Source: JBCDBY01 sp039182715 (GTDB lineage Bacteria > Planctomycetota > PLA2). Taken from it: DNA of 21,564 nt. The stretch lies in contig JBCDBY010000037.1 of the NCBI GenBank assembly GCA_039182715.1, forward strand, positions 1-21,564, written 5' to 3'. Made by a program: the position numbers and the translations under genes. The notes under the pieces are model-generated. The model made no database searches. It worked only from the letters and a program-made list of their open reading frames with translations, and was not told the DNA's origin. Positions within the stretch are counted from its first letter, which is position 1. The number at the start of each line of letters is the position of its first letter. Shown here piece after piece: positions 1-8,933 of the stretch.

Positions 1-673
1 CGCAGAGCGCAATCAGGACCAGCGCGGTGGTGCGCAGGTCGCCCCACGAGCCGTCGGGCTTCTGCATCCGTAGCAGCCAGCTCTCCGCGGGGCGAATCGA
101 GTCGCGAATGCGTTCGGGCAGCGGCTTGCGCGCGACGTTCAGCTGCACGTCCAGCGTGATGCGGGTCATCGCCTGCATCGCGATCGACGCTTCGGCCGGG
201 CGGTCGATGGCGAGCGCGATGAGCCCCGAGACGGCGTTCTCGGCGGCGGCGCCGATGTTGCCGAGCGCCAGCGCGGCCTGACGGCGCACGAGCGCGGACT
301 CGTCGTTGAGTGCGATCAGCAGCCGGTTGACGCCGAGGCGGCCCGCGCGACCCAGGGCGCCGAGCAGCGCGGCGCCCGCGGCCCGCACGCGTTCGTCCTC
401 GTCGCCGAGGGCGGTCAGGCCGGGGCCAAGCGCGCGCACCCCGATGGCGTGGAACCCGACCGGCACCGCAATGCGCACCGCTTCGCCGCCGTCGGCCCAG
501 GCGCGCAGCAGTTCCGCCGTCGCCTGCATCTCGGTCAGTTCGTCGACCGCGGCCAGCCGCCGGTGCAGTTCCGCCGAGGGCGAGGTCAGCGTCGAGATCG
601 CGTTGGTCCGCTTGTCGTCCGCGAGGGTCGCGGCAGTGAGCAGCAGCAGGACGATCAGGGCCTTGTTAGACAC
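1..673 (-). CDS. Secreted HEAT-repeat protein with terpenoid-cyclase-like repeat (partial, 3' end off window)
   Basis: A GTG at 673 opens a frame that stays open to the window edge (224 residues seen). A good ribosome site, AAGGGAG, lies 5 nt upstream, inside the end of ptsP. The start overlaps the ptsP stop by 8 nt, so translation is probably coupled. The N-terminus (MSNKALIVLLLLTAATLADD) looks like a signal peptide, which suggests export. Residues of about 70-165 are alternating hydrophobic helices typical of HEAT/armadillo repeats (for example ALLGALGRAGRLGVNRLLIA and AALALGNIGAAAENAVSGL). Near residues 198-215 the motif WLLRMQKPDGSWGD matches the QW-type repeat of squalene/prenyltransferase alpha-toroid folds. 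The pairing suggests a scaffold or binding protein rather than a true cyclase, but the catalytic part, if any, lies outside the window. The specific function is unknown. Confidence 0.75.
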   Translation of the reverse strand, partial: MSNKALIVLLLLTAATLADDKRTNAISTLTSPSAELHRRLAAVDELTEMQATAELLRAWADGGEAVRIAVPVGFHAIGVRALGPGLTALGDEDERVRAAGAALLGALGRAGRLGVNRLLIALNDESALVRRQAALALGNIGAAAENAVSGLIALAIDRPAEASIAMQAMTRITLDVQLNVARKPLPERIRDSIRPAESWLLRMQKPDGSWGDLRTTALVLIALC

Positions 674-2903
674 GGGTGCTCCCTTGCAGATAGTCGACGA
701 CCTCGGGGGCCGCCACCGACTCGAGTCGGGCGCGCACGTCGACGCTCGATTCCATGGCCAGAATTTCCTTCACCCATGCCTCCGTTTCGTCACGGTCGAA
801 GCGCGCCTCGAGCGCTCGCAGGGCGGGGATGCGCCGCGCGTGCACCGAGAGGCGCGTCACGCCGAGCGCGACCCAAACCGGCAAAAAGAGCGGATTGCTG
901 GCCATCTCGCCGCAGACGCAGAGCTCGCGGCCCTGGTTCTGGACCGCCGCGGCGGTCATCGTGATCGCGCGCAGCAGGCTCGGGTGGCAGAAATCGAAAA
1001 ATCGCATGACGCGGGCGTTGGTGCGGTCGACGCCCAGCAGGTGCTGGGTCAGGTCGTTGGTTCCGATGCTGATGAAATCGGCTTCGCGCGCCAGCTCCTC
1101 GATGCCCATCAGCGTGGACGGCAACTCGACCATCGCGCCCAGCTGGGCGGGCTGCAGATCGGCGTCTTCCAACAGGCAGCGGACGGCGCGAAACTCCTCG
1201 ACCGACGCGACCATCGGAACCAGCACGCGCCCCTCGCGGTCGCCGAGCGCCTCGAGGATGGCGCGCACCTGGCCGCGCAGCACGTCGGGGTGGTCGAGCA
1301 GCAGGCGCGTGGAGCGGTAGCCGAGGAACGGGTTGGGCTCGCGCGTGAGCCCGAGCGCCGGCACGATCTTGTCGCCGCCCGCATCGAGCAGCCGGAAGGT
1401 GACCGGGAGCGGCTGCACCTCGTCCACCACGCGGCGGTAGAGCTCGGTCTGCTCCTCCTCGCTCGGCAGGTCGGGACGCATCAGGAAGGCGAACTCGGTG
1501 CGGTAGAGCCCGATGCCGCTCGCCTCGTACTGCTGCGCGCGCACCGCGTCGCCCCACAGGCTCACGTTGGACTCGTACCGGATGCGCCCCGTGTCCGCGG
1601 AGTGCTCGCGCGCATAGCGGTGCATCGCGTCGGCCAGCGCCGTCGCGGCGCGCAGCGTTTCGTCGATGAGCCGGTCGGGCGGGTCGACGACGACCTCGCC
1701 GGACGCGGCGTCGACCAGCACGCGCTCCCCGTCTTCGACCGTCTTGACGAAGTCGCCCAGGCCGACGACGAGCGGCAGATCGAGCGACCGCGCCAGCAGC
1801 GCCGCGTGCGACGTCGCGCTGCCGCCGCCGGCGAGCACGGCGACCGCGCCCTCCGCCGACAGCGTAACGAGGCGGGACGGCGTGATGTCGTGGATGACCG
1901 CGACGGATCCGCGCACCGAGCGCGGCTTCTCGGTGCGCCGCTGCTCGAGGTGGCGAACGAGACGGTCGGCGAGATCCGCCACGTCGGTGCCGCGTTCGCG
2001 CAGGTAGGGATCGGTCATCGCGTCGAACTGCTCGATGAGGCCTGCACGCACCTCCTGCACCGCCGTGACCGCGTCGACCGGCGTGCCCAGCGCCTCGTCG
2101 AGCCGCTCGCGGAAATTCGAGTCGTCGAGCAGCATCAAATGCACGCTGAAGACCAGTGCCGCCTCGTCCGCGTGCCGGTCGCGCAACCATTGCTGCATAT
2201 CCTGGAGTTCGCGCCGTGCACGCAGGATGGCGACCTCGAGGCGCGTACGCTCCGCCTCCTCGTCGACGCTCACCGGCGGCGGCGGCGGGGGCTCGACGTC
2301 GAGGCGGCGGACGGGACCGGCCGCGACGCCGACCGAGCAGCTGGTGCCTTGGGCGCGCCGGATATCGGCGCCCTCGTCGTGGCGCAGCGTTTCGGGCGAC
2401 GCGGTCGATCCCTCGCGGAACAGCCGCGCGTTCTCCACGACCGGCGCGACCTGGCTCGCGATCGCGGCCAGCGCGCGCTCCTCGTCGCGGGTGAAAACGC
2501 GTGCGCTCCGGCTTTGCACCGCCAGCGTGCCGATGGGGGCGCCGCGCACGCGCAGCGGCACGCCGAGCAGTGCCTTGAGATTCTCCTCGCCGACCTCCGG
2601 CAGGTAGGCGAAGTGCTCTTCCTGCGTGATGTCGGCGGCCATCAGCGGACGCATGCGCTTGAGGATCTGCCAGGTGACGCCTTCGCCGCGCGCGAGCCGC
2701 GCCTGGCCGACCGCTTCCGGCTTGAGGCCGCGCGTCGCCGCCAGCGTGAGCGCTTCCCCGTCGTCGTCGAGCAGGTAGATCGAACAGACGTCGGCCTCCA
2801 TGCGATCGGCGACGAGCCCGACGACGCCGTCGAGGATCTCCTGGAGCGTGCGCGACTCACCGATCAGGCGGGCGATGTCATGGAGAAGCAGGAGGTCGGG
2901 CAA
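666..2903 (-). CDS. ptsP: Phosphoenolpyruvate-protein phosphotransferase with N-terminal GAF domain (EI-Ntr type)
   Basis: Enzyme I of the phosphotransferase system takes phosphate from PEP onto a histidine and passes it to HPr/NPr in the cytoplasm. Over 745 residues I see a GAF sensor domain (about 5-160), the EI N-domain beginning near GTSCSVGVAAGPV (186-198), the swivelling phospho-His domain and the C-terminal PEP-binding barrel. The active His is H366 in GGGSATSHAALLAR. The barrel signature DFISIGTNDLTQHLLGVDR (609-627) is intact, and the catalytic Cys is C664 in VCGEMA. The GAF domain points to the regulatory nitrogen-type branch rather than sugar uptake. No HPr or EIIA partner gene is in the window. 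The start is TTG at 2903: it is the only start between the in-frame TAG that ends the AsmA-like gene and the GAF domain. No strong ribosome site precedes it, so coupling to the upstream gene is likely. Confidence 0.93.
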   Translation of the reverse strand: MPDLLLLHDIARLIGESRTLQEILDGVVGLVADRMEADVCSIYLLDDDGEALTLAATRGLKPEAVGQARLARGEGVTWQILKRMRPLMAADITQEEHFAYLPEVGEENLKALLGVPLRVRGAPIGTLAVQSRSARVFTRDEERALAAIASQVAPVVENARLFREGSTASPETLRHDEGADIRRAQGTSCSVGVAAGPVRRLDVEPPPPPPVSVDEEAERTRLEVAILRARRELQDMQQWLRDRHADEAALVFSVHLMLLDDSNFRERLDEALGTPVDAVTAVQEVRAGLIEQFDAMTDPYLRERGTDVADLADRLVRHLEQRRTEKPRSVRGSVAVIHDITPSRLVTLSAEGAVAVLAGGGSATSHAALLARSLDLPLVVGLGDFVKTVEDGERVLVDAASGEVVVDPPDRLIDETLRAATALADAMHRYAREHSADTGRIRYESNVSLWGDAVRAQQYEASGIGLYRTEFAFLMRPDLPSEEEQTELYRRVVDEVQPLPVTFRLLDAGGDKIVPALGLTREPNPFLGYRSTRLLLDHPDVLRGQVRAILEALGDREGRVLVPMVASVEEFRAVRCLLEDADLQPAQLGAMVELPSTLMGIEELAREADFISIGTNDLTQHLLGVDRTNARVMRFFDFCHPSLLRAITMTAAAVQNQGRELCVCGEMASNPLFLPVWVALGVTRLSVHARRIPALRALEARFDRDETEAWVKEILAMESSVDVRARLESVAAPEVVDYLQGSTRV

Positions 2904-2912
2904 GCCCGCACT

Positions 2913-5900
2913 CTACTTGGAGAAGGGCCACTTGGGCAGCGCTTCGGACGGCGCGGGCAGCACGCGGACCTTGCCCCACTTGCCGGAGACACGCAGCGGG
3001 ACCAGCAGCAGGCCGGGGTGGACGATGTAGTCGAGCTCGCCGTCCAGCGTCACGGTGCCGCCGAGCTTGATGGGGAACGGGCGGCCGTTGAGTTCGAGCG
3101 GCTCGGTCGTCACGACGCCGTTGCGCACGCTCCACTTCATGGTGCTGTCGGGAATCGAGTACGGCTTGTTGGTGAGCAGCTTGCCGACGCGCAGCGAGAG
3201 CAGCGGCAGCAACAGCGACCCCTGGATTTCGGCGTTCTCGAGCTGCAGGTTGCCGCCGCCGCGCAGCGAGGTCTTGATCGTCGACCAGTCGGTCCCGTCC
3301 GCGCGGACATCGATGCGGGCCGAGACGAGCCCGGTGGCCGACTCCCGCTTCCCGGAGAGCCGCAGGATGGGAAGGATAAAGCTGAGCGGGTCGGTAAAGC
3401 CGCGGTCGAGCTTGGCGTCCTTGAACTCCATCTGCACCGACCACGGCGTTTCCTTCGCGCGCAGATCGATCGACGCCTTGCCGCGGACCGCGCCGCCCTT
3501 CACGCGCGCCCGGAGGTCCTGCAGGCGCACCACGCGTTCGCGCATGGAGACACGCGCGGAGCCGTTCGTCCAGTCGAGCGCGATCGCGGGCAGCTTGCGG
3601 AACGCGAGGTCGCCGTCGAACGAGAGGACGTCGTCGCGCGCCAGGTCGGTGTGGTGGAAGGTCCCGTTGCCCCCGAGCTGAATCTCCTCGAAGCGGCGCT
3701 CGCCGAGGCGCATCGATCCGGCGCGCCCCTTCATCGTGAACGCATGGCCGGGACCGCCGCGGTCCGCGCGCAGGGAGCCGCGGCCCTCGTAGTCGAAGCG
3801 CACGTCGCGCCAATCGATGCCGGGCGAACGCGTGCGGTCGGTGCTCACCTTGCCTTCGAGGCGCAGGTCCTCCACATCGGATGCGCGCAAGCGGAAGCGC
3901 GAAACGGCTTGAAATGCGATCCCCTTCCCGGCGAACTTCGCGATGCGCATCGACGCGATGCGGCCGTCGACCTGGACCGTGTAGTCGTCCGTCGGATCCG
4001 CGATGGGGACGACGGCTTCGAGATCCAGGTCGTACGGGCCGCTGCCCTCGAGCTGCGGGTGCAGGCCCGCGAGCGGTCCGAAGTCGGCGCCCGCCGTGTT
4101 CGCCTTCAGGCGCAACGTCCGGTCGATGTCCGCTTCGCCCTCGATCTTCACGCCGTCACTCGAGCTTAGTGCGAACCGCGGAACCCGGATCGTCTCACCC
4201 AACTGCACGCCGGGCGCCGAGAACTGCACGCCCGCGAGTGGGCGACCCATGAACTCCAGCGTCTCGCTGCGCGCCACCACGTCGAACCCGTCCGTTGCGC
4301 CGAGGGAGCAGCGGAAGTCGACGGAGAGCGGACCTTCGACCCCCTGCTCCGCGAGCACCGGTAGCTGGTCGTGGAGCTCCTCCCAGAGCGTTGTCGCGCG
4401 CAGGTTCATCTCCGCCGCGCCGCCCTCGAAGCGCAGTTCGTCCGCGACGATCTCGAGCGCGCGCTCCGGCATGCGCACCTTGGTGCCGTCGAAGCGCCAC
4501 GTGGCACCGGACGAACGGATCCGGGCTTTGACCTGCGTGGGTTCGTTGCGGACGCCGCGGTCGCCGTAGCCGAACGTCCAGGCCGGTGCTTCGACGCGAC
4601 CATCGATCGACTGCCCGGACGGCGTCCACTCGTAGGTCACATCCGCTTCGTGCGCGCCGCTCCACGTCCAGTCCGGCAGGAAAGTCCGGCGCAGGATCTC
4701 GACGTCCTCGAGACGCGCCTTGCCTTCCACGCGGAAGATCTTGGTCGCGGGGAAGAAGAAGAGCTGCCGCGCGTCGGCGAGGAAGCGGGAGCCCTTGAAG
4801 TTCGCCTTGCCGGCGACGCGCTCCGGGGTCCAGTCGAGATCCCAGCGGCCCTCGATGTCCGAATCCTCGTAGGGCACGTCGCCGAGGCGGAACGCAAGTC
4901 CGCTCATGCGCGTCGTCCCGCTGGTCGCGATGCGCTGGCCGTCGGAGTCGAGGCGCGCCCGGAGCTGGATGTAGCCGTTCGGGTCCTTGAAGTCGTCCAG
5001 GCGCAGCATGCGCGTGAGGCGGCGCGAGAAGAGCAGCGAGCCGTTGAGGTCGAGCTCGCCGGCCGGCATCGAAGCGTGCGCGCGCAGGCCTCGCAGTTCG
5101 CCGGAGACTTCGAGGTCCTGCACGGCGAGGCGGCGAATCGCCAGCTGGTCGAAGCCCTCGCGGAAGGTGCCGTCGAAGCTGCCCAGCACGTCGATGAACT
5201 CGCTCGGCTCGGCGCCGGCACGTCCGATGAAGAGCCGTTCGAAGCCCGCCTCGATGGTCAGGTCGAGCGTGCCGGGCGTGGCCCAGCGCAGCTGCCGGAA
5301 GCGGGCGCTGCCCTGCCCGCGCAACACGACGTCCGCCAGCTCCGGCACGAGCGGTTCCAGCAGCGCGCGCAGGCGGTCGAGGTCGCCCGACGCGTCGCCC
5401 TCGAAGCGCGCCTCGAACTCTTCGCCGCGCTGCACTTCGCCCTGCAGGTCGACGCGGGCGTAGTCGGCGCGCAGGGCGAAGGAGTCGAGCATCAGTCGCC
5501 GTTTCACGCGGTCGCCGCGCAGCATGAACTTGAGCGCGATCTCCTCGGCCGCCGTCTCCGAGGTGAGATGGTCGCCGTAGATCTCGCCGCGCATGCGTCC
5601 GCCGGTGGTGTGCAGGTCGGCGTCGATCAGGAACCGCACGCGCGCGGGACCCGGCGTGTGGCGGCCGGAGATCAGCTCCGCGATCGGTTCCAGCGCCAGC
5701 GTGCCCTCGAGTTTGCCCGACGGACGCATCGGCTCCGCCTTGCTGACGCGGAGCTGTCCGTTCGTGGCGAAGCGTCCCGAGGCGCTCTTCAGATCGATCC
5801 GTTCGAGGTGAATGGTCGTGGCGTCCTCGGCCAGCTCGAACGCGCCTTCCATCCACTCTTCCTGCAGCGACGAGACGCGCAGGCCCTCGACCCGGAAGCC

Positions 5901-6770
5901 GACCTTGGCCTGCGATGCGCCCGGCGCGTGGGCCCCCTCGACGTAGAGGCTCACGAGGCCGGCGAGCGGCTCGCGCAGGAAGGGGTTGACGATGGCGAGA
6001 TCGAAATTCTCGACGCGCAGCGCGCCGTCGACTTCGCCGTCCCGAATGCGCCCATCGCCGACGATCGCCGAAGACGTCTCCCCGTCCTGGAACGCGCCGT
6101 CGACGCGGAACGCGACGCCGTCGGAGCTCATCTGCACGTCGAGTTGCGCCAGTTCCAGCGCGTAGTCGCGGCGGCCTTCGTCGACGCCGCGAATGGGGGG
6201 GTCCTCGCGGAAGACGTGCACGCGCCGCGCAGGGGGCTGGTAGGGGAGCACGCGCACCTCGAGCCGGCTCTCGCGCACGGCGATGTGAATCTCGGGGATC
6301 GCGGCCGGGACGCGGGCGGGCTTGGCGTCCGGGGGCGGATCCGCGACGTCCCTCGTCTTGTCCGGCATAAGTTCGCGAAGGATCGCGTCGATGCTGGTGC
6401 GGCCCCCGGCGCGCCCTTCGACGGTCGCGACGAGAGAGTGCACGGTCACGTCGATGCGCTCCGGGCCCTGCAGCCAGCCGACCAGACCCGGGCTCAGCTC
6501 GGCGGCGTGGAGCGAGAGGAGGCGCGAGCCCTCGAACTCGCCCTCCGGCAGCGTCAGCTCGAGATCGTCGACCCGGAACGGGCTGAAGAGTCCTCCGGAG
6601 ATCTTGCCAACGCGCGCCGTGACGCCCAGCTCGCGCGTGAGCGCCGCCTCGACCTCGGTGCGCACGAGGCCGCTGCCGACGACGAAGGGAATGGCGAGCA
6701 CCGCAGCCACGAGCAGGACGAGGATTCCTCCCAGTCCGAAGAGCAGTCTCCGTCGCCAGCGCCGATTCAC
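2913..6770 (-). CDS. AsmA/TamB-family large membrane-anchored protein, probable intermembrane lipid transport
   Basis: This is a 1285-residue protein, similar in length to E. coli YhdP and TamB. One N-terminal transmembrane helix (about 9-30, LLFGLGGILVLLVAAVLAIPF) follows a basic NRRWRRR stretch. It is followed by the usual AsmA opening (VEAALTRELGVTARVGKISGG) and then more than 1100 residues of beta-strand-rich sequence with recurring short 'G.L..' and 'D.E..G' units. The last 150 residues resemble the AsmA C-terminal region (GNLQLENAEIQGSLLLPLLS, then LGGTVTLDGELDYIVHPGLL). Family members are thought to be beta-groove bridges carrying phospholipids between membranes. I chose GTG 6770 because it leads straight into the basic patch and helix; an upstream extension to 6896 would run through the divergent popT start and reads as low-quality sequence. 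A TAGACT box ends 10 nt before GTG, so the transcript may be leaderless or nearly so. It is first in an apparent operon with ptsP. Confidence 0.82.
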   Translation of the reverse strand: MNRRWRRRLLFGLGGILVLLVAAVLAIPFVVGSGLVRTEVEAALTRELGVTARVGKISGGLFSPFRVDDLELTLPEGEFEGSRLLSLHAAELSPGLVGWLQGPERIDVTVHSLVATVEGRAGGRTSIDAILRELMPDKTRDVADPPPDAKPARVPAAIPEIHIAVRESRLEVRVLPYQPPARRVHVFREDPPIRGVDEGRRDYALELAQLDVQMSSDGVAFRVDGAFQDGETSSAIVGDGRIRDGEVDGALRVENFDLAIVNPFLREPLAGLVSLYVEGAHAPGASQAKVGFRVEGLRVSSLQEEWMEGAFELAEDATTIHLERIDLKSASGRFATNGQLRVSKAEPMRPSGKLEGTLALEPIAELISGRHTPGPARVRFLIDADLHTTGGRMRGEIYGDHLTSETAAEEIALKFMLRGDRVKRRLMLDSFALRADYARVDLQGEVQRGEEFEARFEGDASGDLDRLRALLEPLVPELADVVLRGQGSARFRQLRWATPGTLDLTIEAGFERLFIGRAGAEPSEFIDVLGSFDGTFREGFDQLAIRRLAVQDLEVSGELRGLRAHASMPAGELDLNGSLLFSRRLTRMLRLDDFKDPNGYIQLRARLDSDGQRIATSGTTRMSGLAFRLGDVPYEDSDIEGRWDLDWTPERVAGKANFKGSRFLADARQLFFFPATKIFRVEGKARLEDVEILRRTFLPDWTWSGAHEADVTYEWTPSGQSIDGRVEAPAWTFGYGDRGVRNEPTQVKARIRSSGATWRFDGTKVRMPERALEIVADELRFEGGAAEMNLRATTLWEELHDQLPVLAEQGVEGPLSVDFRCSLGATDGFDVVARSETLEFMGRPLAGVQFSAPGVQLGETIRVPRFALSSSDGVKIEGEADIDRTLRLKANTAGADFGPLAGLHPQLEGSGPYDLDLEAVVPIADPTDDYTVQVDGRIASMRIAKFAGKGIAFQAVSRFRLRASDVEDLRLEGKVSTDRTRSPGIDWRDVRFDYEGRGSLRADRGGPGHAFTMKGRAGSMRLGERRFEEIQLGGNGTFHHTDLARDDVLSFDGDLAFRKLPAIALDWTNGSARVSMRERVVRLQDLRARVKGGAVRGKASIDLRAKETPWSVQMEFKDAKLDRGFTDPLSFILPILRLSGKRESATGLVSARIDVRADGTDWSTIKTSLRGGGNLQLENAEIQGSLLLPLLSLRVGKLLTNKPYSIPDSTMKWSVRNGVVTTEPLELNGRPFPIKLGGTVTLDGELDYIVHPGLLLVPLRVSGKWGKVRVLPAPSEALPKWPFSK

Positions 6771-6779
6771 GGGACCGGC

Positions 6780-6786
6780 TAGTCTA
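6780..6786. promoter_or_regulatory. Overlapping divergent -10-like boxes between the AsmA-like gene and popT
   Basis: The heptamer TAGTCTA reads TAGTCT on the plus strand (6780-6785) and TAGACT on the minus strand (6786-6781). Each is a plausible -10 box for the gene it faces: popT start at 6808, AsmA-like start at 6770. No convincing -35 hexamer is visible on either strand. The arrangement resembles a symmetric bidirectional promoter. The call rests on position and on the recurrence of the same hexamer elsewhere in the window. Confidence 0.4.
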
Positions 6787-6807
6787 CGCGCGACCGATGG
6801 AGTGTGT

Positions 6808-7773
6808 ATGAAGCAGGCAGGCTGGGTGGCGCGGGGAATTCTCGGCGGTGTCCTGATGGGGTTGGCGAACCTCGTCCCGGGCATCAGCGGCGGCACGATG
6901 CTCGTCGCGAGCGGGATCTACCAGCGCTTCATCGACGCCATCGCGGATGTGACCCGCGCGCGCTTCCGTGGGCCGTCGCTCGCGACCCTGGCGATCGTGG
7001 GCGGCGCGGCGGCGCTGGCCATCCTGACGCTGGCGGGGCCGGTGCGCGATCTCGTGGTCGAACGCCGCTGGGCGATGTTCAGCCTGTTCATCGGGCTCAC
7101 GCTGGGCGGCGTGCCCCTCGTCTGGCGGATGGCGGCGCCGATCGACAAGGCGGCCCGCTTCGGCATGGCGTTCGGGTTCGTCGCGATGGCGCTGCTCGCG
7201 TGGCTGCAGTGGAAGGGTGGGGGTGCGGGGGCCGCCGAAGGCACCAAGGCGCTCTACTTCGCCGCCGGCGCGGCGGGGGCCGCCGCCATGATTCTGCCCG
7301 GCGTGAGCGGCGGCTACCTGCTTATCGTGATGGGCGCCTACGTGCCTATCTTGACGGCGGTTGACCGGCTGAAGGAGGCGCTCAAGGGGCGCGACATGGA
7401 TGCGCTCTTCGACGTGCTGACGTCCGCGGTGCTGCCGATCGGGCTCGGGGTCGCGATCGGCATCGCGGTGGTGAGCAATCTGCTGAAGTTCCTGCTGCAC
7501 CGCTACGAGAAGGCGACGCTCGGCGTCCTCGTCGGGCTGCTGTTCGGCGCGGTCGTCGGCATGTGGCCCTTCCAGGAGGGCGTGCCGCCGAAGCCGGGCG
7601 ACGTCGTGCGCGGACGCGTGGTGACGGAAGAGACGGTCGCGTCGATTCCGCCGCACCACTGGGAGGTGGCGTTCTTCCGCCCGACCGTGGGTCAGATTGG
7701 CGCGTCGCTCGGACTGATCGTGGCAGGGGCGGCGGTGACGCTGGCGATTGCCCGGGTCAGTCGCGAGGGCTAG
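6808..7773 (+). CDS. popT: DUF368 polyprenyl-phosphate translocase (PopT family)
   Basis: This 321-residue polytopic inner-membrane protein has the two DUF368 hallmark repeats: NLVPGISGGTM near residues 21-31 and ILPGVSGGYL in the second half. DUF368 proteins were shown to recycle undecaprenyl-phosphate, flipping the lipid carrier back to the cytoplasmic face for wall and envelope glycan synthesis. Seven or more hydrophobic helices are visible. The acidic or soluble part is limited to a loop near residues 260-285. The ATG at 6808 has GGAG five nt upstream and opens directly into the first helix; a much longer upstream reading is antisense to the AsmA-like gene. Its 3' end overlaps the convergent gene by 17 bp. 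Its divergent pairing with an AsmA-like lipid-bridge gene suggests shared envelope-lipid control. Confidence 0.9.
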   Translation: MKQAGWVARGILGGVLMGLANLVPGISGGTMLVASGIYQRFIDAIADVTRARFRGPSLATLAIVGGAAALAILTLAGPVRDLVVERRWAMFSLFIGLTLGGVPLVWRMAAPIDKAARFGMAFGFVAMALLAWLQWKGGGAGAAEGTKALYFAAGAAGAAAMILPGVSGGYLLIVMGAYVPILTAVDRLKEALKGRDMDALFDVLTSAVLPIGLGVAIGIAVVSNLLKFLLHRYEKATLGVLVGLLFGAVVGMWPFQEGVPPKPGDVVRGRVVTEETVASIPPHHWEVAFFRPTVGQIGASLGLIVAGAAVTLAIARVSREG

Positions 7774-8809
7774 AGGTCACCTTCTTGGCTTCGTCGACCC
7801 AGATCCGGAAGAGTCGCACGTACTTCTTGTCGAGCGTGCGCATGTCGCTCGCACAATCCTCGCGGGCCATGCGCATGGAGTGGAATCGCGATCGGACGTC
7901 GCGGTTCTTGAATCTGATCTGCTGCTCCTCGTCGGACCAGTGCCATCCGCCTTCCTCTGCCGCGAGACGCTGCAGCTGACCGTCGGTCAGCGGCAGCCAC
8001 TTCAGCGTGATCTCCCAACGCTTCCGGACGATGGGCGGGATCGGCGTCAGCGTCGTCTGGATGGCCGGCAGGGGATCGGTTTCCGGGAGCGCGACGGAGG
8101 CGAGCATTCCTTCGAGCGTCTCCTCGGGTCGGAGTTCGCTTCCCAGGACGGCGCGACACGCTTCGAGGACACGCGGAAACGCCTCGATGCGCTGGTGCAC
8201 CGCGGCGCCGTCGCGCACGAAGCTCCATTCGGTGGGAACCCATCGATTCGCAAGCTCGTTGTAGGCGTCGATCGCTTCGTGGTAGCGCTCGAAGTAGTGC
8301 AGGTAGACGTCGAGGACGTCCCGGAGGCGCGGGTCCGATCGGGTTTCGCCGGATGCCGAAGCGATCGCGCCCGCCTCCGCATGGGCCTCATCGAAGTTCG
8401 ATACCTCGACCGACTCCGCGATCCGAATCGAGTCCTCGACGTCGGCGAGCCTCTCCGCAAGGCGGGCGTCCTGTTTCGCGGTTCGGTCGTGCGCCTGCCA
8501 GATTTGACGGGTGTGGAAGGACAGTTGGACGGCGACGAGGACGCAGAACGCCGTTGCACACGCGACCGTGGAGCGTCGGGAAAGCAGGAGTACGAGCAGG
8601 GAGAGGAGTCCCGCCGAACCGAAACCGATCGCCGCGAGGTACGCCGCGCGACCGATGACGCCGAGCGGAGGCGGTGCGCGGTCGATCGAGTCCCGCCAGA
8701 ACGTGAGCCCCAGCCAGCCGAGGCTCGCCAGGACCAGCGTGAGCTGGACTGCGAACCCGGGGCCCGGACGGTTGGTTCGCGAAACCACCTGCTCCTCTCG
8801 TCCCTCCAT
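7757..8809 (-). CDS. Membrane protein of unknown function, three N-terminal helices plus soluble domain
   Basis: I do not recognise this family. The 350 residues contain three hydrophobic helices (about 18-38, 52-76 and 80-98), then a charged, helical, probably coiled stretch (about 105-150) and a mixed soluble C-terminal domain rich in Trp, Arg and Glu (about 160-350). No catalytic motif is evident. The start at ATG 8809 is preferred: the longer reading to 8869 runs into the tRNA-Arg gene. A TAGAAT box (minus strand, 8823-8818) ends 8 nt before ATG, so the mRNA may be leaderless. Its 3' end overlaps convergent popT by 17 bp, with no terminator visible between them. Confidence 0.72.
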   Translation of the reverse strand: MEGREEQVVSRTNRPGPGFAVQLTLVLASLGWLGLTFWRDSIDRAPPPLGVIGRAAYLAAIGFGSAGLLSLLVLLLSRRSTVACATAFCVLVAVQLSFHTRQIWQAHDRTAKQDARLAERLADVEDSIRIAESVEVSNFDEAHAEAGAIASASGETRSDPRLRDVLDVYLHYFERYHEAIDAYNELANRWVPTEWSFVRDGAAVHQRIEAFPRVLEACRAVLGSELRPEETLEGMLASVALPETDPLPAIQTTLTPIPPIVRKRWEITLKWLPLTDGQLQRLAAEEGGWHWSDEEQQIRFKNRDVRSRFHSMRMAREDCASDMRTLDKKYVRLFRIWVDEAKKVTSSPRD

Positions 8810-8817
8810 TGCGAGCC

Positions 8818-8823
8818 ATTCTA
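8818..8823 (-). promoter_or_regulatory. -10-like box TAGAAT before the 350-residue membrane protein
   Basis: TAGAAT on the minus strand ends 8 nt before the ATG at 8809. That spacing would place transcription initiation at or next to the start codon. No clear -35 element is seen; the upstream DNA is the 3' part of tRNA-Arg. Confidence 0.4.
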
Positions 8824-8839
8824 TGCACTGGAAGAAAGG

Positions 8840-8916
8840 TGGCACCCCCGGCAGGACTCGAACCTGCAACCGTCGGATTAGAAATCCGATGCTCTATCCG
8901 GTTGAGCTACGGGGGC
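8840..8916 (-). tRNA. tRNA-Arg (anticodon TCT)
   Basis: The cloverleaf folds well. The acceptor strand GCCCCCG pairs with CGGGGGT (one G-U), the anticodon stem TCGGA/TCCGA closes loop TTTCTAA, and the T-arm reads GCAGG-TTCGAGT-CCTGC. The anticodon TCT decodes AGA. The discriminator is G and the CCA tail is encoded (8842-8840). A TACTCT box on the minus strand (8939-8934) lies about 17 nt before the mature 5' end and may be its -10. Confidence 0.95.
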
Positions 8917-8933
8917 GTAAGGAAGCCCGCCCA

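Noticed and set aside
2904..2915. Read-through fusion of the AsmA-like gene and ptsP (same frame)
   Set aside because: A clean TAG separates them and both families have normal lengths. Being in the same frame is probably chance.
306..4169. 1287-residue plus-strand open frame
   Set aside because: It is antisense to ptsP and the AsmA-like gene, which have clear domains. Its product is a His/Arg/Ala-rich composition typical of GC-rich shadow frames.
4371..6782. 803-residue plus-strand open frame
   Set aside because: Antisense to the AsmA-like gene, low-complexity composition and no recognisable domain.
6322..6807. Upstream extension of popT
   Set aside because: It overlaps the AsmA-like N-terminus in antisense. 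The ATG at 6808 has GGAG and begins the first DUF368 helix.
8810..8869. N-terminal extension of the 350-residue membrane protein
   Set aside because: It translates the 3' half of tRNA-Arg.
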